A stretch of DNA of 64,000 nucleotides from Tetrahymena elliotti 4EA (taxonomy: Eukaryota; Ciliophora; Oligohymenophorea; Hymenostomatida; Tetrahymenidae), in assembly GCA_000231825.2 (NCBI GenBank), contig JH720366.1, positions 340,402-404,401 of the forward strand, in the 5' to 3' direction. The notes under the pieces are model-generated. The model was not told the origin of the DNA, did no database searches, and saw only the letters and a program-made list of their open reading frames with translations. The translations under genes and the position numbers were made by a program. Positions 1-13,700 of the stretch are shown here, piece after piece. The first letter of the stretch is position 1. Each line of letters starts with the position of its first letter.

Positions 1-3000
1 TGCTCCTAATATAGCTAATATGGAAGTTGTAACAGCTAAAGTAACTGATTTTCCTTCGCCTGTACCAATTTCAATAAGATTATTCCTTAATTTATCATCA
101 TTTATTATTTCGTTTTTAACAAAAACGCCTTTCACCCTCTCCACAAATTTTTTATTTTCTTTTATAGAATCATATCCTAGTCCAAGCATTCTTAGGATAG
201 ATATAATTTGCCCTGGATGAGGCTGTAACATAAATTCGTTTTATGAGTCTTATGATTTAGAGGATACATTTTCATTGTAGTATTCAATGTTTTAAAATGA
301 CCACAAACTGAATATTAAGGATATTAATTTAGGAATACCCTTTTTAACGTTAGCATCCCAAATTAAATCTCCATTTTTGGCTTCTTACTTAAATTCTTTA
401 ATTTAACTCACTAAATTATTCAAAATATTTTCTTGAGATATTTTTTTTGACTCGAGTTATAATAAACAGTATTTCATAAGTTCTTAAAAACGCTATTTTA
501 TCTTATTATGTAAAGTTTCTAATCTTTCTTAACTCAAATCATTTCCCTTTATTTTATCAATAACATATTTAACCCCATGCTTTTATGTTTTTAAATTAAA
601 AATAGCAATAGATTATCCTTTAAAAATAGTATGTTCAGATAAAAGAATCTTTCCTATTCCTTTAGGTTCTTTTTCAAGTATTGTTGCAATAATACCAACT
701 GTAACACCTCCATCATTTTTTTATTTTAAAATTTAAAGCACATCACTAATTTTTTTATCAACTTCATTTTTAACTGAATAAATATAATCTGCAATTCTCT
801 TCATTTAGACAATGCTATCTGCAAATTATTAAGCGCCACTGTTTAAGTTAATTTACTTCGAATATGATTTTACTTTATCATCAATGTAGGTTTTCATTTT
901 ATCAGAACTTTATTAAACAACTTCTTAAACTTAAACTTTATGAATTTTAACTTCATTCAAATGTATCATATTTTAATATTTAAAATTTAAATCTTCTAAT
1001 TCTTCTTTTGCTAAGTTTTCATTTTTTTCAATTATCTTGTTTACTTATTCCATAACTTCCTCTACTTTTTTCTTTATATTTTCATTGCAATCTTGATCAT
1101 ATTTTTCTAGATCCAAATTTTCTTTTTAGAAATGCTTTTTAACCTTCTTAGCATCTTCAAGAGCTTAGAGTTTAGCATTAAAAGATTTGTAATATTTGAT
1201 TATTTAAGATACATTATCTTTTTTAAATTTAAATCCCTAAACATCTTCAAAAACATTCTTTAATTTTTATTGAGAATAATCTATTGATTGTTCATAGGTT
1301 CTGCATTTAAGTATTTGCTTAAAGTTTTCATTCTTAAAATTTTCTGTACCCTTTTCTTTAAATAAAGCTTCATTCTTTACAATTTCTTTAAATAGTTCAT
1401 TTCTTTTTTCTAATAACTCTAAAGCTTCTGCTAATTTACTCATGCTTAAATTTTAAAGTGAATCTTCTTATTGCTCTTAAATTGATTAGAAGTATTTAGA
1501 AAGTTCAGAGAATAATTCGTTAATTTCTTTTTTCAAATCTATATCCTTAGTCATGTTAGAATCTAATTTTAAGGAACAAAAAGTTGCAACTATCTCAAAA
1601 TTGCTCTTAATTTCTTCTATCATATCTGATTTTGAATTTTATTTAATAAAATCAATTGATTTCAAAATTTTTTAAGTTATTTCTTTTTTTACTTCATCAG
1701 AAATTCCTTCAATTCCTACAATATCTTTGAAACTTTCTAATAAATTATTTAAAATTTTTGAGGAATCTATTATTTTTTTTATATCACCTTACACCAGATT
1801 TTCTTTAATTTCCAATTTGCATTTTTAGCATTGGTCAAAAATTTTTTTATCTACTTTTCTTTTAAAGTTATCCATTTTATTTTTTTCACATCTTTCACGG
1901 AATTTTTATAATTAATTAATGTCTTAACAAACTTTAATTTCTTCCAATTCTTTTTCATAAATATCTTCAGTTTTTTTAACAGCTTCTTTTTACTATTTTA
2001 ATTCACCTTCTAAATAGAGTTTCATATCATCTGGTAGAAAATGTAAAGTTTGCTCAATCTATTAAATTTGTTCGTCTCTCTCATGGGACCAAGCATCTTT
2101 CAATCCTTTGATCTATTCTCTAATTTTGGTATGAATATTTTCTTTAATTTTATTATAGGATTATGTATATTTTATGCTACGATTTGCAACTTTTTTGAGT
2201 TTTTCTAAAATTTGTTTGGGCGGGGTAATTAAATATTTATCTTAAGGCATTAAAATATATTCATCTGCAATTTTATCAACAATTTCTTCAATAGATTTTT
2301 ATAATTGATCAACCTTTCTTGTTAATTTTACATCAACACATAAGTCTCCTAAAATTTGGCATATTTGTAAGACATTTTCTCTTTTATTTTCTGCTTCTTC
2401 AAAATCATTAGCTTCAATCAGAGCCTCAATACTATCAATATATTTTGAAATTTTCTCTTAAATAATTTTTTTTATTAATTCTAAATCTTTATCTATCTAA
2501 AATCTTGGTTATTTCGTACTAGATAATTGAATTTTTTCAGTTTATTCTTCTACATCTTCTTTTTTTTCCTAATCAGAATTATTTTTAGGTGTAACTTCAT
2601 TAAAAAATTAAGGAACATATTTCTTAGCATTATTGACTTTCCTTAAATTTTCAACAATAATATTCATATTTTCCATCTATTTTGCAAGATCACTGTTTAA
2701 AATGAGAGAAATAGATTTTCTTTTTGTGTTTTCTAAAATTTCTGTAACAGTAATGTTAACATTATGTCTAATTTATTCCATAGCTTTATTAGTCATATTA
2801 TCATCTATATCTAACAACTCTCCTGCTACTTGCTAAAATTCGCATTTATCAATCAAGTTAAGAATAGTTTTATAAATATCTCTTATACCCTCAGTAAGTT
2901 TAGATTAATATTACTTGAATAGTTAATAGTAATTATTCTCTTCATTTATCAAAAAATCTAATTAAGTCAAAGCTTTAGCAATGTCTAAATGAATCCTTAC

Positions 3001-6000
3001 GCTTTAACCATTTATTGTACATTGATGCATTTATTCACGAAGCTCAATAAAATTTTATTAAATATTTTTTCTCCATTAATTGAGAAGCTCTCTTCCTTTA
3101 ATAATTTCATATACTTTTGGATAAGGTTAAATGTCTATTATTTCCTATAAACTTGAAGCAAGCTATTATGAATATTAAAATGCTGCACTTGTTTCACCTG
3201 AAGAAATACTTTTGATTTTTACAAAATTACTATTTAGATCTTAACTAATATTCTCTACATACTTTTTCAAGAATTTATTAACATGATGCTATTATAATTT
3301 ACTTGCATCTTCTCTAAGCATTCTTATTTTTTTACATTATTCAAGATAATTCAATGCATCTTCAACTAATTGACCATCTAACTTTCCAAAAATATAATCC
3401 TACTCTATTTTTTCAGTCTCCTCTATTTTCTGTTCTAAATCATTTATTCTATCTATTAAAGATTTTATATTTTTAAATTCATTTTTCTCAAGCAGGTCTT
3501 CTTTTTCAGCTTTTAGTTCCTCTGAATTAAGTAAAATTTAATATTTTTCTTTTACAGACTTCTCTCTCTACAATGCTTCTTATTTAGAAATTAATTATCT
3601 TTATTAATCTTTTAATAATGCCCTCTCATTTAAATGTTAAACTTCTTACTCTACCTCCTCAAGATTTTAATCATTTTATTTATAACTAGGCTAGTCCATA
3701 TCTACATTCATTTATGGTATATTTTTTTCAATTAAACAAATTTCATCCTCTAATTTCTGTATTTTTTAGCAAAATTCATTATAATCTTCAATTTTATTCT
3801 CTTTTAAATATTTAACAAGAGATAATGGGTTATTGTACTCCTCTTAAATTCCTTTTAATTTCTTTAACTATTACTTATGACTACGAACTGCTTAGCTATC
3901 TAAGTTAAATGTTTTATTAATAAATTCGAAAACATCTGATGTCGATTTTTAAAACCTTTATTCAGCATTTTCACGATACTTTTACAACTATATAATTTTT
4001 TCTTCAAATGGACTCATAGCCTAAATTTGTGATACATAGTCCCATGATTTTTCTAAATTTTTATAGTTAATTAAATCCAAATCCGTATCTTAAAGTTATT
4101 CAAATATAATTAGAGCATGCTTTATCAGATCATCATTGATGTTTTTCATTATTTCATTAAATGAATCTTCCCTAATACCATCCATCCATTATGCATCCAC
4201 TAACTACTTTACACAACGATAGACTTTTTAGTAGTTAACACTTTAAGGAGAATGGTGGAATGTTGATAAAATCATTTCAGCATCTCTTCTTACCTCTTAC
4301 ATTTTACCAAAAACTCTTTAAGTAGTTTGATGGAACAATTCTTATATTTTTTCAGAATGGTTTTATGAATCTTTTATCAATTTCATTTGATTGACTAGAC
4401 CTTCAATATCTTTGAATGATTTTTCAGATTCACTATTAAGAATTTCATTAATTTCTTTACAAAGCTTTTCAAATTTTTTGAAAATTTTTTCATTTAAATC
4501 ATTGATTATATTTTAAATCTTATCTACTGTAATATGCTCTCTTAATTCATATGTTTCTTTAACCTCAAGGAGCTATTAAATAATTTCTTTTATTTTGTCT
4601 GAGCTTTCTTAGTTAAATTCATTTTTTAAAATAGGATCCGCTTGTGTTGTGATTTAAATTAATTGACTAATTAACTATTAAATCAAACTGTTATATTACA
4701 TTTATAGTTAATCATTATTGCAATGATCAGCATATTAAGTTATTTGTTAGTTTATATATGATAAATTTTCAGAAAATTCTTTATAATTCTTACTCTTTAA
4801 AGCTCTTTCTGCTTTACTTATAATTTACTATTGTATTTATTGTATTTTATACTACAAATTATCATATTATTCTTATAGCTCAGGAAATTCACTTGCTAAG
4901 AGCTTTTAATTATCAAATTTATTTTTTTGTTAATTATATTCTTTAATAGTATTTTCATTCAATCCTGTATTTATTTCGTATATAAAAGACTTTAAATTTT
5001 AGATTAATGACTCAGAGGAGAACAAATCATTTCCCATATGACTTACTCTTAATTGATCTATTTCCTTAAATTCGTAAATGCACTTTTTGTATTCTTTTAT
5101 ATCCTCTATACTTAAACTATTATTTTTTTTAAGATTTCTGTTAAATTACTCAGTAATTTTTTAATAGTTTTGGTTTAAATTGCTTTTTATGTATGAGATA
5201 CTTTCTTCATAAATATTTTTTAATTATTTTTAATTCAGTGTTTAAATCAAATATAGCATATCGTCTAGTTTATGTTTTATTAAAAGAAAATCATTTCTTT
5301 TTGTAGCTGATATAATGCTTGATTTGTGTAAATTAAGTTGATCACGTATAACTTCCTTTGATTTGTCAGTAATTGATACAATAAAGACTTCATTTGGATT
5401 TTTTATTGGTTTTTATTATAAAATATATCTGATACAATCTGATGGTTTTCCTCTCAAAGCATCAACTTTTTAACCTGGATTTTCAGCCATATTTTCAAAA
5501 AGAGATACAAATTATTGGTCATGATTTTCATTTGGATCTTTTTAAATAGCTGTAAATATAGATTTTAACAAAGCAGAAATTCCTTCAATACTTTTATCAT
5601 TAAATTTTGTATAAAGATATGAGAAAGATCTTAAATGTTCTTCTACTTTATTAATAAGCCCTACAAGAGTACGGGCTAATGTTCTAATACCTTCTCCTCT
5701 ATCTCCAATACTTTGGTTGCTAGCAAGGATAATTGGCCTTACACTCTTACAACCTTGTATAGCTTATACAATACCTATTCCATTAGCTATATCTACTTCT
5801 GCACCGGCCGTATCACCAAAACCAGGAGTATCACAAATAATTAAAGATTACTCTTTTAACATTCCTAAATTTTTAGTATTTACATTTACAGCTGTTAAGA
5901 ATCTAGTTTCAGATACAGCAAATGGACTTACTATTATTTTTTTTAAGTTAATATCCTTTATTCTTTCAACAACAGGACCAATATATTATAAGATATCACC

Positions 6001-9000
6001 TCCAGGAAGCGATACCTATTACATCTTCATTTCAGAACCTGCTAAGAAATGTATAGTTGTGGATTTACCAGCACCAGTACCTCCAAGTAGCAATAAAATG
6101 TCTTTGTTTTCAATCTGTTTTGCAGAATCCTCTGTTTTTTTGATTAAGCGCTTTAGTTCAAAAATGTTAAGTGGCCTCAAAAACTTCAAAAGCTATTAAG
6201 CATAACTATAAATTTCTTATAAATTTAAATTGTTAATTGAATATTTAATAGAACTAATTATAGATTTAGAATTCTCAGTCATTAAATCTTCAACCAAAAG
6301 TAACCTTTGTATTATTTCAATCTGTTATGACAATTATACTAAGTTAGTTTTAGTATCTTCATTACCGCTCGGCGTGTTTCCTTACAAATCAATTATTTAG
6401 TTAATAAGGATAAGTATTTACTTCTCTACACATTCTGGATATTACAGTATATCTTCTTAAAGTGAAATTTATTCCTCAAGAAGCTGTTTCAAGCTATCTT
6501 GTTGATTTGGTATTTCTTAGTTTTAATCAGATTTGTAAAGACCTCTTTAAGAGTAAGTTGTTTCAACTTATTCACTTTATTTAAATTCTATCTTTTATTC
6601 TTCTTCTTAACTTTGATTTTGATAATTCTAAATTTATTGGTAAATATTTTACAATTTTTGAACTTATTCTAAGAACTCTTTTCTCTCTTTAACTAGCTTA
6701 GCTCTTTTATTTTTCTCAAAATCTAAGATATCTTGTTTTATAAAATTAATTTCATTTTCTAGCAAATCACCACTTTCAAGTTCAATATCTTTCAATCCTT
6801 ATTCAAGTTATTATTTTAGCTCATTTAATTTGGTTTTTTCTTGATTATCCTTATCAACTTCTAACTTTTAATAAATTTCATATAAATTTTCTAGCTTTTT
6901 AAGAGATTTTTGTCTTAATAATGCTTAATTATTTTTTTTTTATACTAAAAGTGTTTAGATCTCCTCTTTTTTTCTCTTTATTTCACTTTCTAATTAATCA
7001 CCATTTTCAAGGTCCACCTCTTTTAATCCATTTTCTAATTATGATTAAAGACCAAAGTTTTTATCTTTACTCTCATTTTAACTCGAATTGTTGATTTATT
7101 AATAAATTTTATACAAATTTTCTAGCTTTTCAAGAGATTGTTATCTTTATAAAACTTATTTATCTCTCTTTTATTATTTAAGTGTTTAAATTATCTCTTT
7201 TTTTGTTATAATTTCACCTTCTAATAAATCACCACTTTCAAGCTCAATATCATTTAGTCCTTATTTTAGCTACTGCTTTAATTCATTTAATTTTCTTTAT
7301 TCATCATCATCCTTAAAATTTTACAACTCTTCAAAAATTTTATATAAATTTTCAAGCTTTTCAAGAGATTTTTTTCTTTACAAAGCTAAAGTGGCCCTAT
7401 TTTATTTTTCTAATTTTTAGATTTAATCTCTTTTTAAAGTAATTTCACTTTCTAACTAATCACCACTTTCAAGGTCTATGTCTTTTAATCCATTTTCTAG
7501 TTATTTCTGAAGGTTGGAAATTTTTCTACTTTCTTCACCATCATCTTGATAAATGTGGTTAATTTGTTAATAAATTTGATACAAATTTTGAAGGTTCTCT
7601 AGTGATTTTTTTCTCTCAGAGGCTTTTTTCATTTTATTTGACTTTTCAAGTAGTTAAATATCATTAATTTTTTCTTTGATTTCATTTTCTAGCTAATCTC
7701 CAGTTTCAAGTTCAAGATCTTTTAAGCCTTAGTTTAAAGATTTCTGTAGTTCATCAAGTCCTTTCTATTTTTAATCCGCTAGAGATGAGCTGGTAACACC
7801 AGTTTTGTTACTATTTTTATTTTTTTCATCATCATCATCATGTTAAAATTGGATAAGTTGTTAATAAATTTGATACAAATTTTGAAGGTCCTCTAGCGAT
7901 TTTTTTCTCTATTAGGCTTTGTTCATTTTATTTGATTTTTCTAGTAACTACACCTCGTTAATTTTTTCTTTGATTTCATTTTCTAGCTAATCTCCACTTT
8001 GAAGTTCATGATCTTTTAAGCCTTAGTTTAAAGATTTCTCTAATTTGTCCAGTTCTTTCTGTTTTTAATCAGCCAGAGATGAATTGGTAACATCAGTTTT
8101 GTCATTCTCTTTACTTTTTCCATTATTTTCATTAGCATTTTCTTGTTAGATGCGATTAATTTGTTAGTAAATTTGATACAAATTTTGAAGATTCTCTAGT
8201 GATTTTTTTCTCTCTGATGCTTTGTTCATTTTATTTGACTTTTCTAGTAGCTAAACTTCGTTAATTTTTTCCTTGATTTTGTTTTCTAGCTAATCTCCAC
8301 TTTCAAGTTCATGATTTTTTAAGCCTTAGTTTAAAGATTTCTGTAATTAGTCTAGTTCTTTCTGTTTTTAATTAGCCAGAGATGAATTGGTAACACCAGT
8401 TTTGTCACTATTTTTACTTATTTTATCATCATCTTGTTAAAATTGGATAAGTTGTGAGTAAATTTGATACAAATTTTGAAGGTCCTCTAGAGATTTTTTT
8501 CTCTATTAGGCTTTGTTCATTTTATTTGACTTTTCTAGTAGCTAAACTTCGTTAATTTTTTCCTTGATTTCGTTTTCTAGCTTTTCTAGCTAATCTCCAC
8601 TTTCAAGTTCATGATGTTTTAAGCCTTAGTTTAAAGATTTCTGTAGGTTATCAAATTCTTTCTATTTTTAATTAGCCAAAGATGAATTATTAACATCAGT
8701 TTTGCCACTATTTTTACTTTTTTCATCATCGCCATCATCATCTTGTTAGAATTGAATAAGTTGTTAGTAAATTTGATACAAATCTTGAAGGTTCTTTAGA
8801 GATTTTTTTCTCTATTAGGCTTTGTTCATTTTATTTGACTTCTCTAGTAGCTAAACTTCGTTAATTTTTTCCTTGATTTCATTTTCTAGCTAATCTCCAC
8901 TTTCAAGTTCATGATCTTTTAAGCCTTAGTTTAATGATTTCTCTAATTTGTCCAGTTCTTTCTGTTTTTAATCGGTTGAAGATGAATTCCTAATGTCTGC

Positions 9001-9066
9001 CTTATCACATTCATGTTGAGATGTGATCTTTTAGATTTAATGACTATCAGTTTATCTGAAATCCAT
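1..9066 (-). CDS. Gene 1: giant coiled-coil/GTPase/SecA-motor protein, 3' end outside the window
   Basis: One open frame of 3,022 codons runs from the ATG at 9066 to the window edge, with TAA/TAG read as Gln; start, repeats, GTPase and SecA Walker A all fall in the same frame. Residues 1-900 hold nine coiled-coil repeats with an ELESGDQLENEI-type core. A P-loop GTPase follows: GGTGAGKSTT near residue 997, DTPGFGDTAGAEVD near 1079, and a TKFND stretch that may be the G4 motif. Residues 1200-2950 are Lys/Glu/Asn/Gln-rich helical sequence. The SecA-type Walker A (IGTGEGKS) is at about residue 3000, so the rest of the motor and the vWA domain lie beyond base 1. The start MDFRQTDSHQ matches MDFVDSDSE of gene 3; in-frame ATGs at 9189 and 9192 are alternatives, but gene 4 has no equivalent. 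The domain calls are secure; the function is unknown. Confidence 0.88.
6740..8985 (-). repeat. Nine in-frame coiled-coil repeats at the N-terminus of gene 1
   Basis: The core corresponding to ELESGDQLENEI recurs with its conserved 'ccac/ccag/ccat' anchor near 8896, 8596, 8296, 7992, 7699, 7463, 7232, 7001 and 6770. The first gaps are 300, 300, 304 and 293 bases (about 100 codons); the later ones are 236, 231, 231 and 231 (77-79 codons). The long units carry an extra Asp-rich linker of QQDDD type and a KTDV.NSSLA-type segment. Their near-identity suggests recent expansion. Each unit also carries KKSLxNLQNLYQIYQQ, a heptad-like helix. Confidence 0.85.
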
Positions 9067-9172
9067 ATTTTTCTTATTAGTTTTTTTTTAGTCTTAGAAA
9101 TTTTTTTTACTATTTTATTTTATTTAAGAATTAACAAAATAATCTTATTCTTTTTAAATTATTTATAAATAC

Positions 9173-9242
9173 TAAACCTACCTCTTCATCATTTTTTGTA
9201 TTTTTAATATAAATAGATATTTTGAAAGAAACTTAAGGGGGT
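9173..9242 (-). promoter_or_regulatory. Putative core upstream element of gene 1
   Basis: On the plus strand taaacctacc (9173) and acttaagggggt (9231-9242) bracket this stretch; on the sense strand the second reads ACCCCCTTAAGT, about 165 bases before the ATG. The same pair occurs ahead of gene 3, and the second motif ahead of gene 4. Conservation in otherwise diverged spacer DNA suggests a promoter or 5'-UTR element. No transcript data support it here. Confidence 0.45.
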
Positions 9243-9642
9243 ATCTAGATAAATTAGAATATATTGTTTAAATATTCTAAATATTTGTTAAAAAAAATCT
9301 ATTTAAATTAAATTGTTATCAGAATTAATTATAAAGTATTAAAAGTCAAATATTCTAAAAATTTATAGAGAAAATTTATTTTTAAATAGTTAAAACCGAT
9401 ATTATAAAAATAAAATAATATTAGTTTAGTTATTCAAGAACAAAATTTAAAAATAACTATTAAAATTCTAGACTTTTCATAGAATTATTACACTTACCTT
9501 TTCAAAAATAAAATAATAAGTGAATAAAATATTTTCATAAATATCTTTCTTAAAACTTAAAACTCTACTTTTCTTTTTAGCACAATTCATAGATGGATGA
9601 CATTTTTCAATTAATTATTACAATATTATGAAAAAGAAAGTA

Positions 9643-9692
9643 TGACATAGTCAAAATTTCTAAATAATGACATAGTCAAAATCTCTAAATAA
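9643..9692. repeat. 25-bp tandem duplication in a spacer
   Basis: Two adjacent 25-base copies (9643-9667 and 9668-9692) begin tgacatagtcaaaat and differ at one base. No coding sense is apparent. Confidence 0.9.
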
Positions 9693-10785
9693 CATTAGCA
9701 AAAAAAATATGAAAGATACTTCATATATTAGATATTTAGTAATAGAAGTAGTAATCAAAAAGTAGCAATTTTAGTTCTTAAATATCAGTGATTTTAAGTT
9801 TTTATTTTTCCGAAATCATTAAATAAGTATAGAACTTTGGTTTTTTATTTTACATTGGAACTCAAAAGAAAGGTAACGAGAAATTATGGTAATTACCATA
9901 CATTTTTAGAATAAGTTCTTAAAGTAAGTTATTATCAGGTGAATTAGAAATTAGAAGATATTAAAATTTAAATATTCTAAATATATTTTAGAATAAAGAC
10001 TATTTAAATTCAATTGTTATCAGGATTCAAAAGAACCTTACATATTCTAAATTTTTTTAGAATAAAATCTTAATAAATTATTAACAAACTAATTAGATAT
10101 TTTAAATGTTTTAGTATACGAAAAATTAAAAAGGGAATATTTGAAAAAATCATAAAAACAAATATTTTATAAAAATAAAAGTATTTAGATTACTCTTTTC
10201 AGTTTTAAAACAATTTTAAATAAAAAATTAAATTATAAAATGTAAATTCAAACTTTATTAATTTTGTCTTTGAAGATTTATAAGCACTTTTGTAAAGCAA
10301 TATTGATATAAAATTTTGATTTAGGCTTGAAATGTTTTGGATATGGTTTATCTTTAAACTAAATAAATAAATATTTTTAGAAAGGATTCTAGACTTGAGA
10401 TAGAATATTTCCACTTATCTTTTCATCAAAAATAAAATAATTAGTGAATAAAAATATTTTAATAAATATGATTCATAAGAAACTTTAAACTAAGATCTGT
10501 TTTTGAACAAAAATCATAGATGACATTTTTTTAAAACTTTAAAAATAAAGTGATGATATCTTAATAAATTAAAAATTATATCTATCAATTATTTAACTGA
10601 ATTTATAAAAGAAAACAATTTAAAATGTCAAAAATAATATCCTTTTAATTAATTAAGAACAAGCTTATCTTAAAAATTATTTTAGTAAATATATTTATTG
10701 AAATGATTATTATTCAAAAGCGTACACCAGATGTAAAAATACAAAATAAAATTTAAAAAACGATGATGGAGTTTTTTTACTTTTT

Positions 10786-13700
10786 TCAACTATAATTCTT
10801 ATCACCAAATATTTTTTTGTAAGACTTAACATATTCATCACCGCCTATATTAAAAAGTATAGATTATGTTATAATATCTGTTAATTATTAAGAACCATTT
10901 GCAGAATTTATATCTAGTTTAGAGCATTAACCACCAGTATTTTAAGAAATTTCTTCAAAATTTTATTTAGCTCCATCATGTAAATAAAAACAGTGTACAG
11001 GGATTTTTTAAAATTTGAGTTTTTCTAATTCCTATTAGTAGTAGGTGATCTCTGAAAATTTACTACCTGACCAATAAGTCTCACCTCCATATTTTTCCCT
11101 ATCTCTTTTAATCGCTTCTTCACTTTTAGAAGGAGCGTCACCTATTAAAATAACTTATGAAATATTTTTTAAGCTGTGCTCTTAATTAGCATGCCACAAA
11201 CCAATTTCAATTGCCTCCTCATAATCGTCACCACCTACTGCCTTCACATTTTTAATGAATTCAATTAAATTATCTGGTTTTGATTCCCATGTAGAAGATT
11301 GCAATATACCTTCTCCTTATTAATCATAATCTCTATAAACAGCAAATTACATTTAGAAACAATCTTCTTCAACACCACTTTCTTAAAGAACTCTTACCGT
11401 TCTAGAGAACATTTATTCTACTGTAATCTTTGCTTTATTTAGGAGATTTTACATTGAACCAGTAGCATCCATCAAACAGACTGTACGAGAAATACAAGCT
11501 ACAAAATTAGGACCTTTATTTTGTTTTATTAAATGCTATATAATATCATTTTTACTTTCTAAACCCCTCTTTAAAGATTAAGCAAATTTTTTTGCATTTT
11601 CATGTTCATTTTGTATCTGTAAAATGTAATTATCATTGTCTTAGTATTTTAAATCAGCTTAGTTTTCACGTATCTCATTTAGTTTTTGGTAAAAACTATT
11701 ATTTTATCTCATCTAATTTATTTATTGTTTATAATTAGCACCTAAGAATTTTTCTAAATCGTTCTCTAGTAAAACAAAACTAACAGAGCCATCTTAGCCT
11801 TGACGTGCAGTTCTACCTAAGATTTAAATTTCTTCAGATCTTTCCTCTGAAAAAAAGGTAGAAATAACGTGTGTTCCTCCATTGTTAATTACTTCTTAAT
11901 CACGACAAAAGAAATCTGTTCCACGACCAAATATTTTACTAATTAAAGAAATCGAACCAGAAGTTGTTGAACTCTTGATGACCATATTTTTTTCTGAATT
12001 TGAAATTTATTCAGTTATTAACTTTACACAGTGCTTTAAAGGAGCTAATTCTGATGATTCATAAAAAGATAACAACTTTTCCTATGTTTCAAAGAATATT
12101 AAAACAGCTCTCTTATCTATTTTTTTGTAAATTTAATCAACAATAATTTTGAAATAGTTATCTTAATTTTCAACATAAACATCATCCTTTTTGGCGAATT
12201 TAAGCTTATTTTCTCCAAAAACACTAGGAATAAAAGTTTATTGTTTGATTTTATAAGTTTCTTCAATAATTTTCTTTTCATAATTAGAAAGATGCCTTAA
12301 TGTTCCTGTTGCACCAAGGATGTATTAAAATTAATGTGGAATTTGAGCAAATGAAAAGCTACCACATCTAATACCAATAAATGTATTTTCTTTTAAAGTT
12401 GCTTCTGCGATTTTATTTCTTTCAAACTCTTTGTAGTGGATAAATAAGGTTTTATAACCAAACGAAATGTTAAAAGAGATTCCATCTTACTCTTTATATC
12501 CAATTTTTCCATCAATAGTCACTACATACTCATGTTCAAAATTTTATAAATCCTCTATCATTTCTTTTAGAGCTTCCTCAAGCAATTACTACCATCCTTT
12601 AAAATATTAGCAACATTTTTAGAATTCATTTGAATTCTTTGCTTTAAAATAAGTTAATTTGTTTAATCTTTCTTTCCAAAGATAAGAAACTAAGTCTAAA
12701 ATGGTTTAGTGTTTCAAACGAGCTAAAGGCGTATATACACTTCCATAAAATTATGAACTGAAAAATACATCAACTTCATCTATTAATAGAATTTAAGGTC
12801 TTTTGTTCTTTCTATAAAAATTTTTATCTACATTATTATTTTATATCATGTTAATTAATCTATTACGGATATCACCATCTTCATTAATGATGTTTTCACA
12901 AATTTTGGTAAATGGACCATATTATATATTTTTTGTTATACCGAGCTTCTCAAAAATTGGCAAAAATGATTCGTAATCTCTTGAACTAAGATATTCACTA
13001 TAGCAAGCACAGCTTACATCAGCTCCAAATATGACCAATATACAAGTTACAACTGCTAAAGTTATAGATTTACCTTCTCCTGTACCAATTTCAATAAGAT
13101 TATTCTTAAACTTATCATCATCTACTTCTTTATTATTTTATTAAATAGCATATCCCAATCCAAGCATTCTTAAAATGGAAACAATTTACCCTGGATGAGG
13201 TTATAAAATAAAATTATCTTTTTGAACAGAGTCTGAATTTTCGTTATAATACTAGATGTTCTAAATAGACCATAAAGAAAATATTAAATATAATAGTTCT
13301 GGAATATTCTGCTTGATTTCATAGTCCCAATTAAATTATCCATTTTATTAGTTGATTATCTACAATTTTTTTATTTTTTTTACGATATCCAAAATTATCT
13401 CTTCTTATGTTTTTTTTTTATTTTCAAGTGAATAAACACATTTTTTTATTTTTTTTTAAAATTCATTTTAAACTTTTTAACACAAATCTTTTAATCTAAT
13501 TTTGCTTAAATCACTACCTTAAATTTTATCAAGCACATAATCAATATTATGCTTTTAAGTTTTTTAGTTGAAAATAGCAATTGATTACCCTTTAAAAATG
13601 CCGTGTTCTGACAATATAATCTAACCTATCCCTTCTTATTCTCTTTCAAGTATTGTTGCCAATATTCCAATAAGTTTACCACCTTTATTTTTATCTTATC

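Larger units (their letters stand above)
9067..10785. other. Spacer between gene 2 stop and gene 1 start
   Basis: About 1.7 kb with no supported gene. It holds the gene 1 upstream element (9173-9242) and two diverged copies of one block. Block one is about 9245-9610 and block two about 9960-10540. Shared anchors are aattgttatcag (9310s and 10010s), ttctagactt (9465s and 10387s) and a repeat ending in catagatg then gacattttt (9590s and 10510s). The short minus-strand frame at 10205-10414 lies in this repeat and is AT-rich noise. Confidence 0.75.

Noticed and set aside
5717..6199. Plus-strand 160-codon frame, and its relative at 31060-31608
   Set aside because: It is the antisense of the conserved GTPase core; low stop density comes from the sense constraint. 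Homology and motifs are all on the minus strand.
6740..8985. CRISPR-like or satellite array
   Set aside because: The repeats are in-frame coding units with conserved residues and codon-multiple spacing, so they are protein repeats.
13000..13100. Bacterial contamination suggested by the SecA motifs
   Set aside because: The motif lies inside a giant frame with Gln-reassigned stops, with eukaryotic-style repeats and spacers, and in several paralogues.
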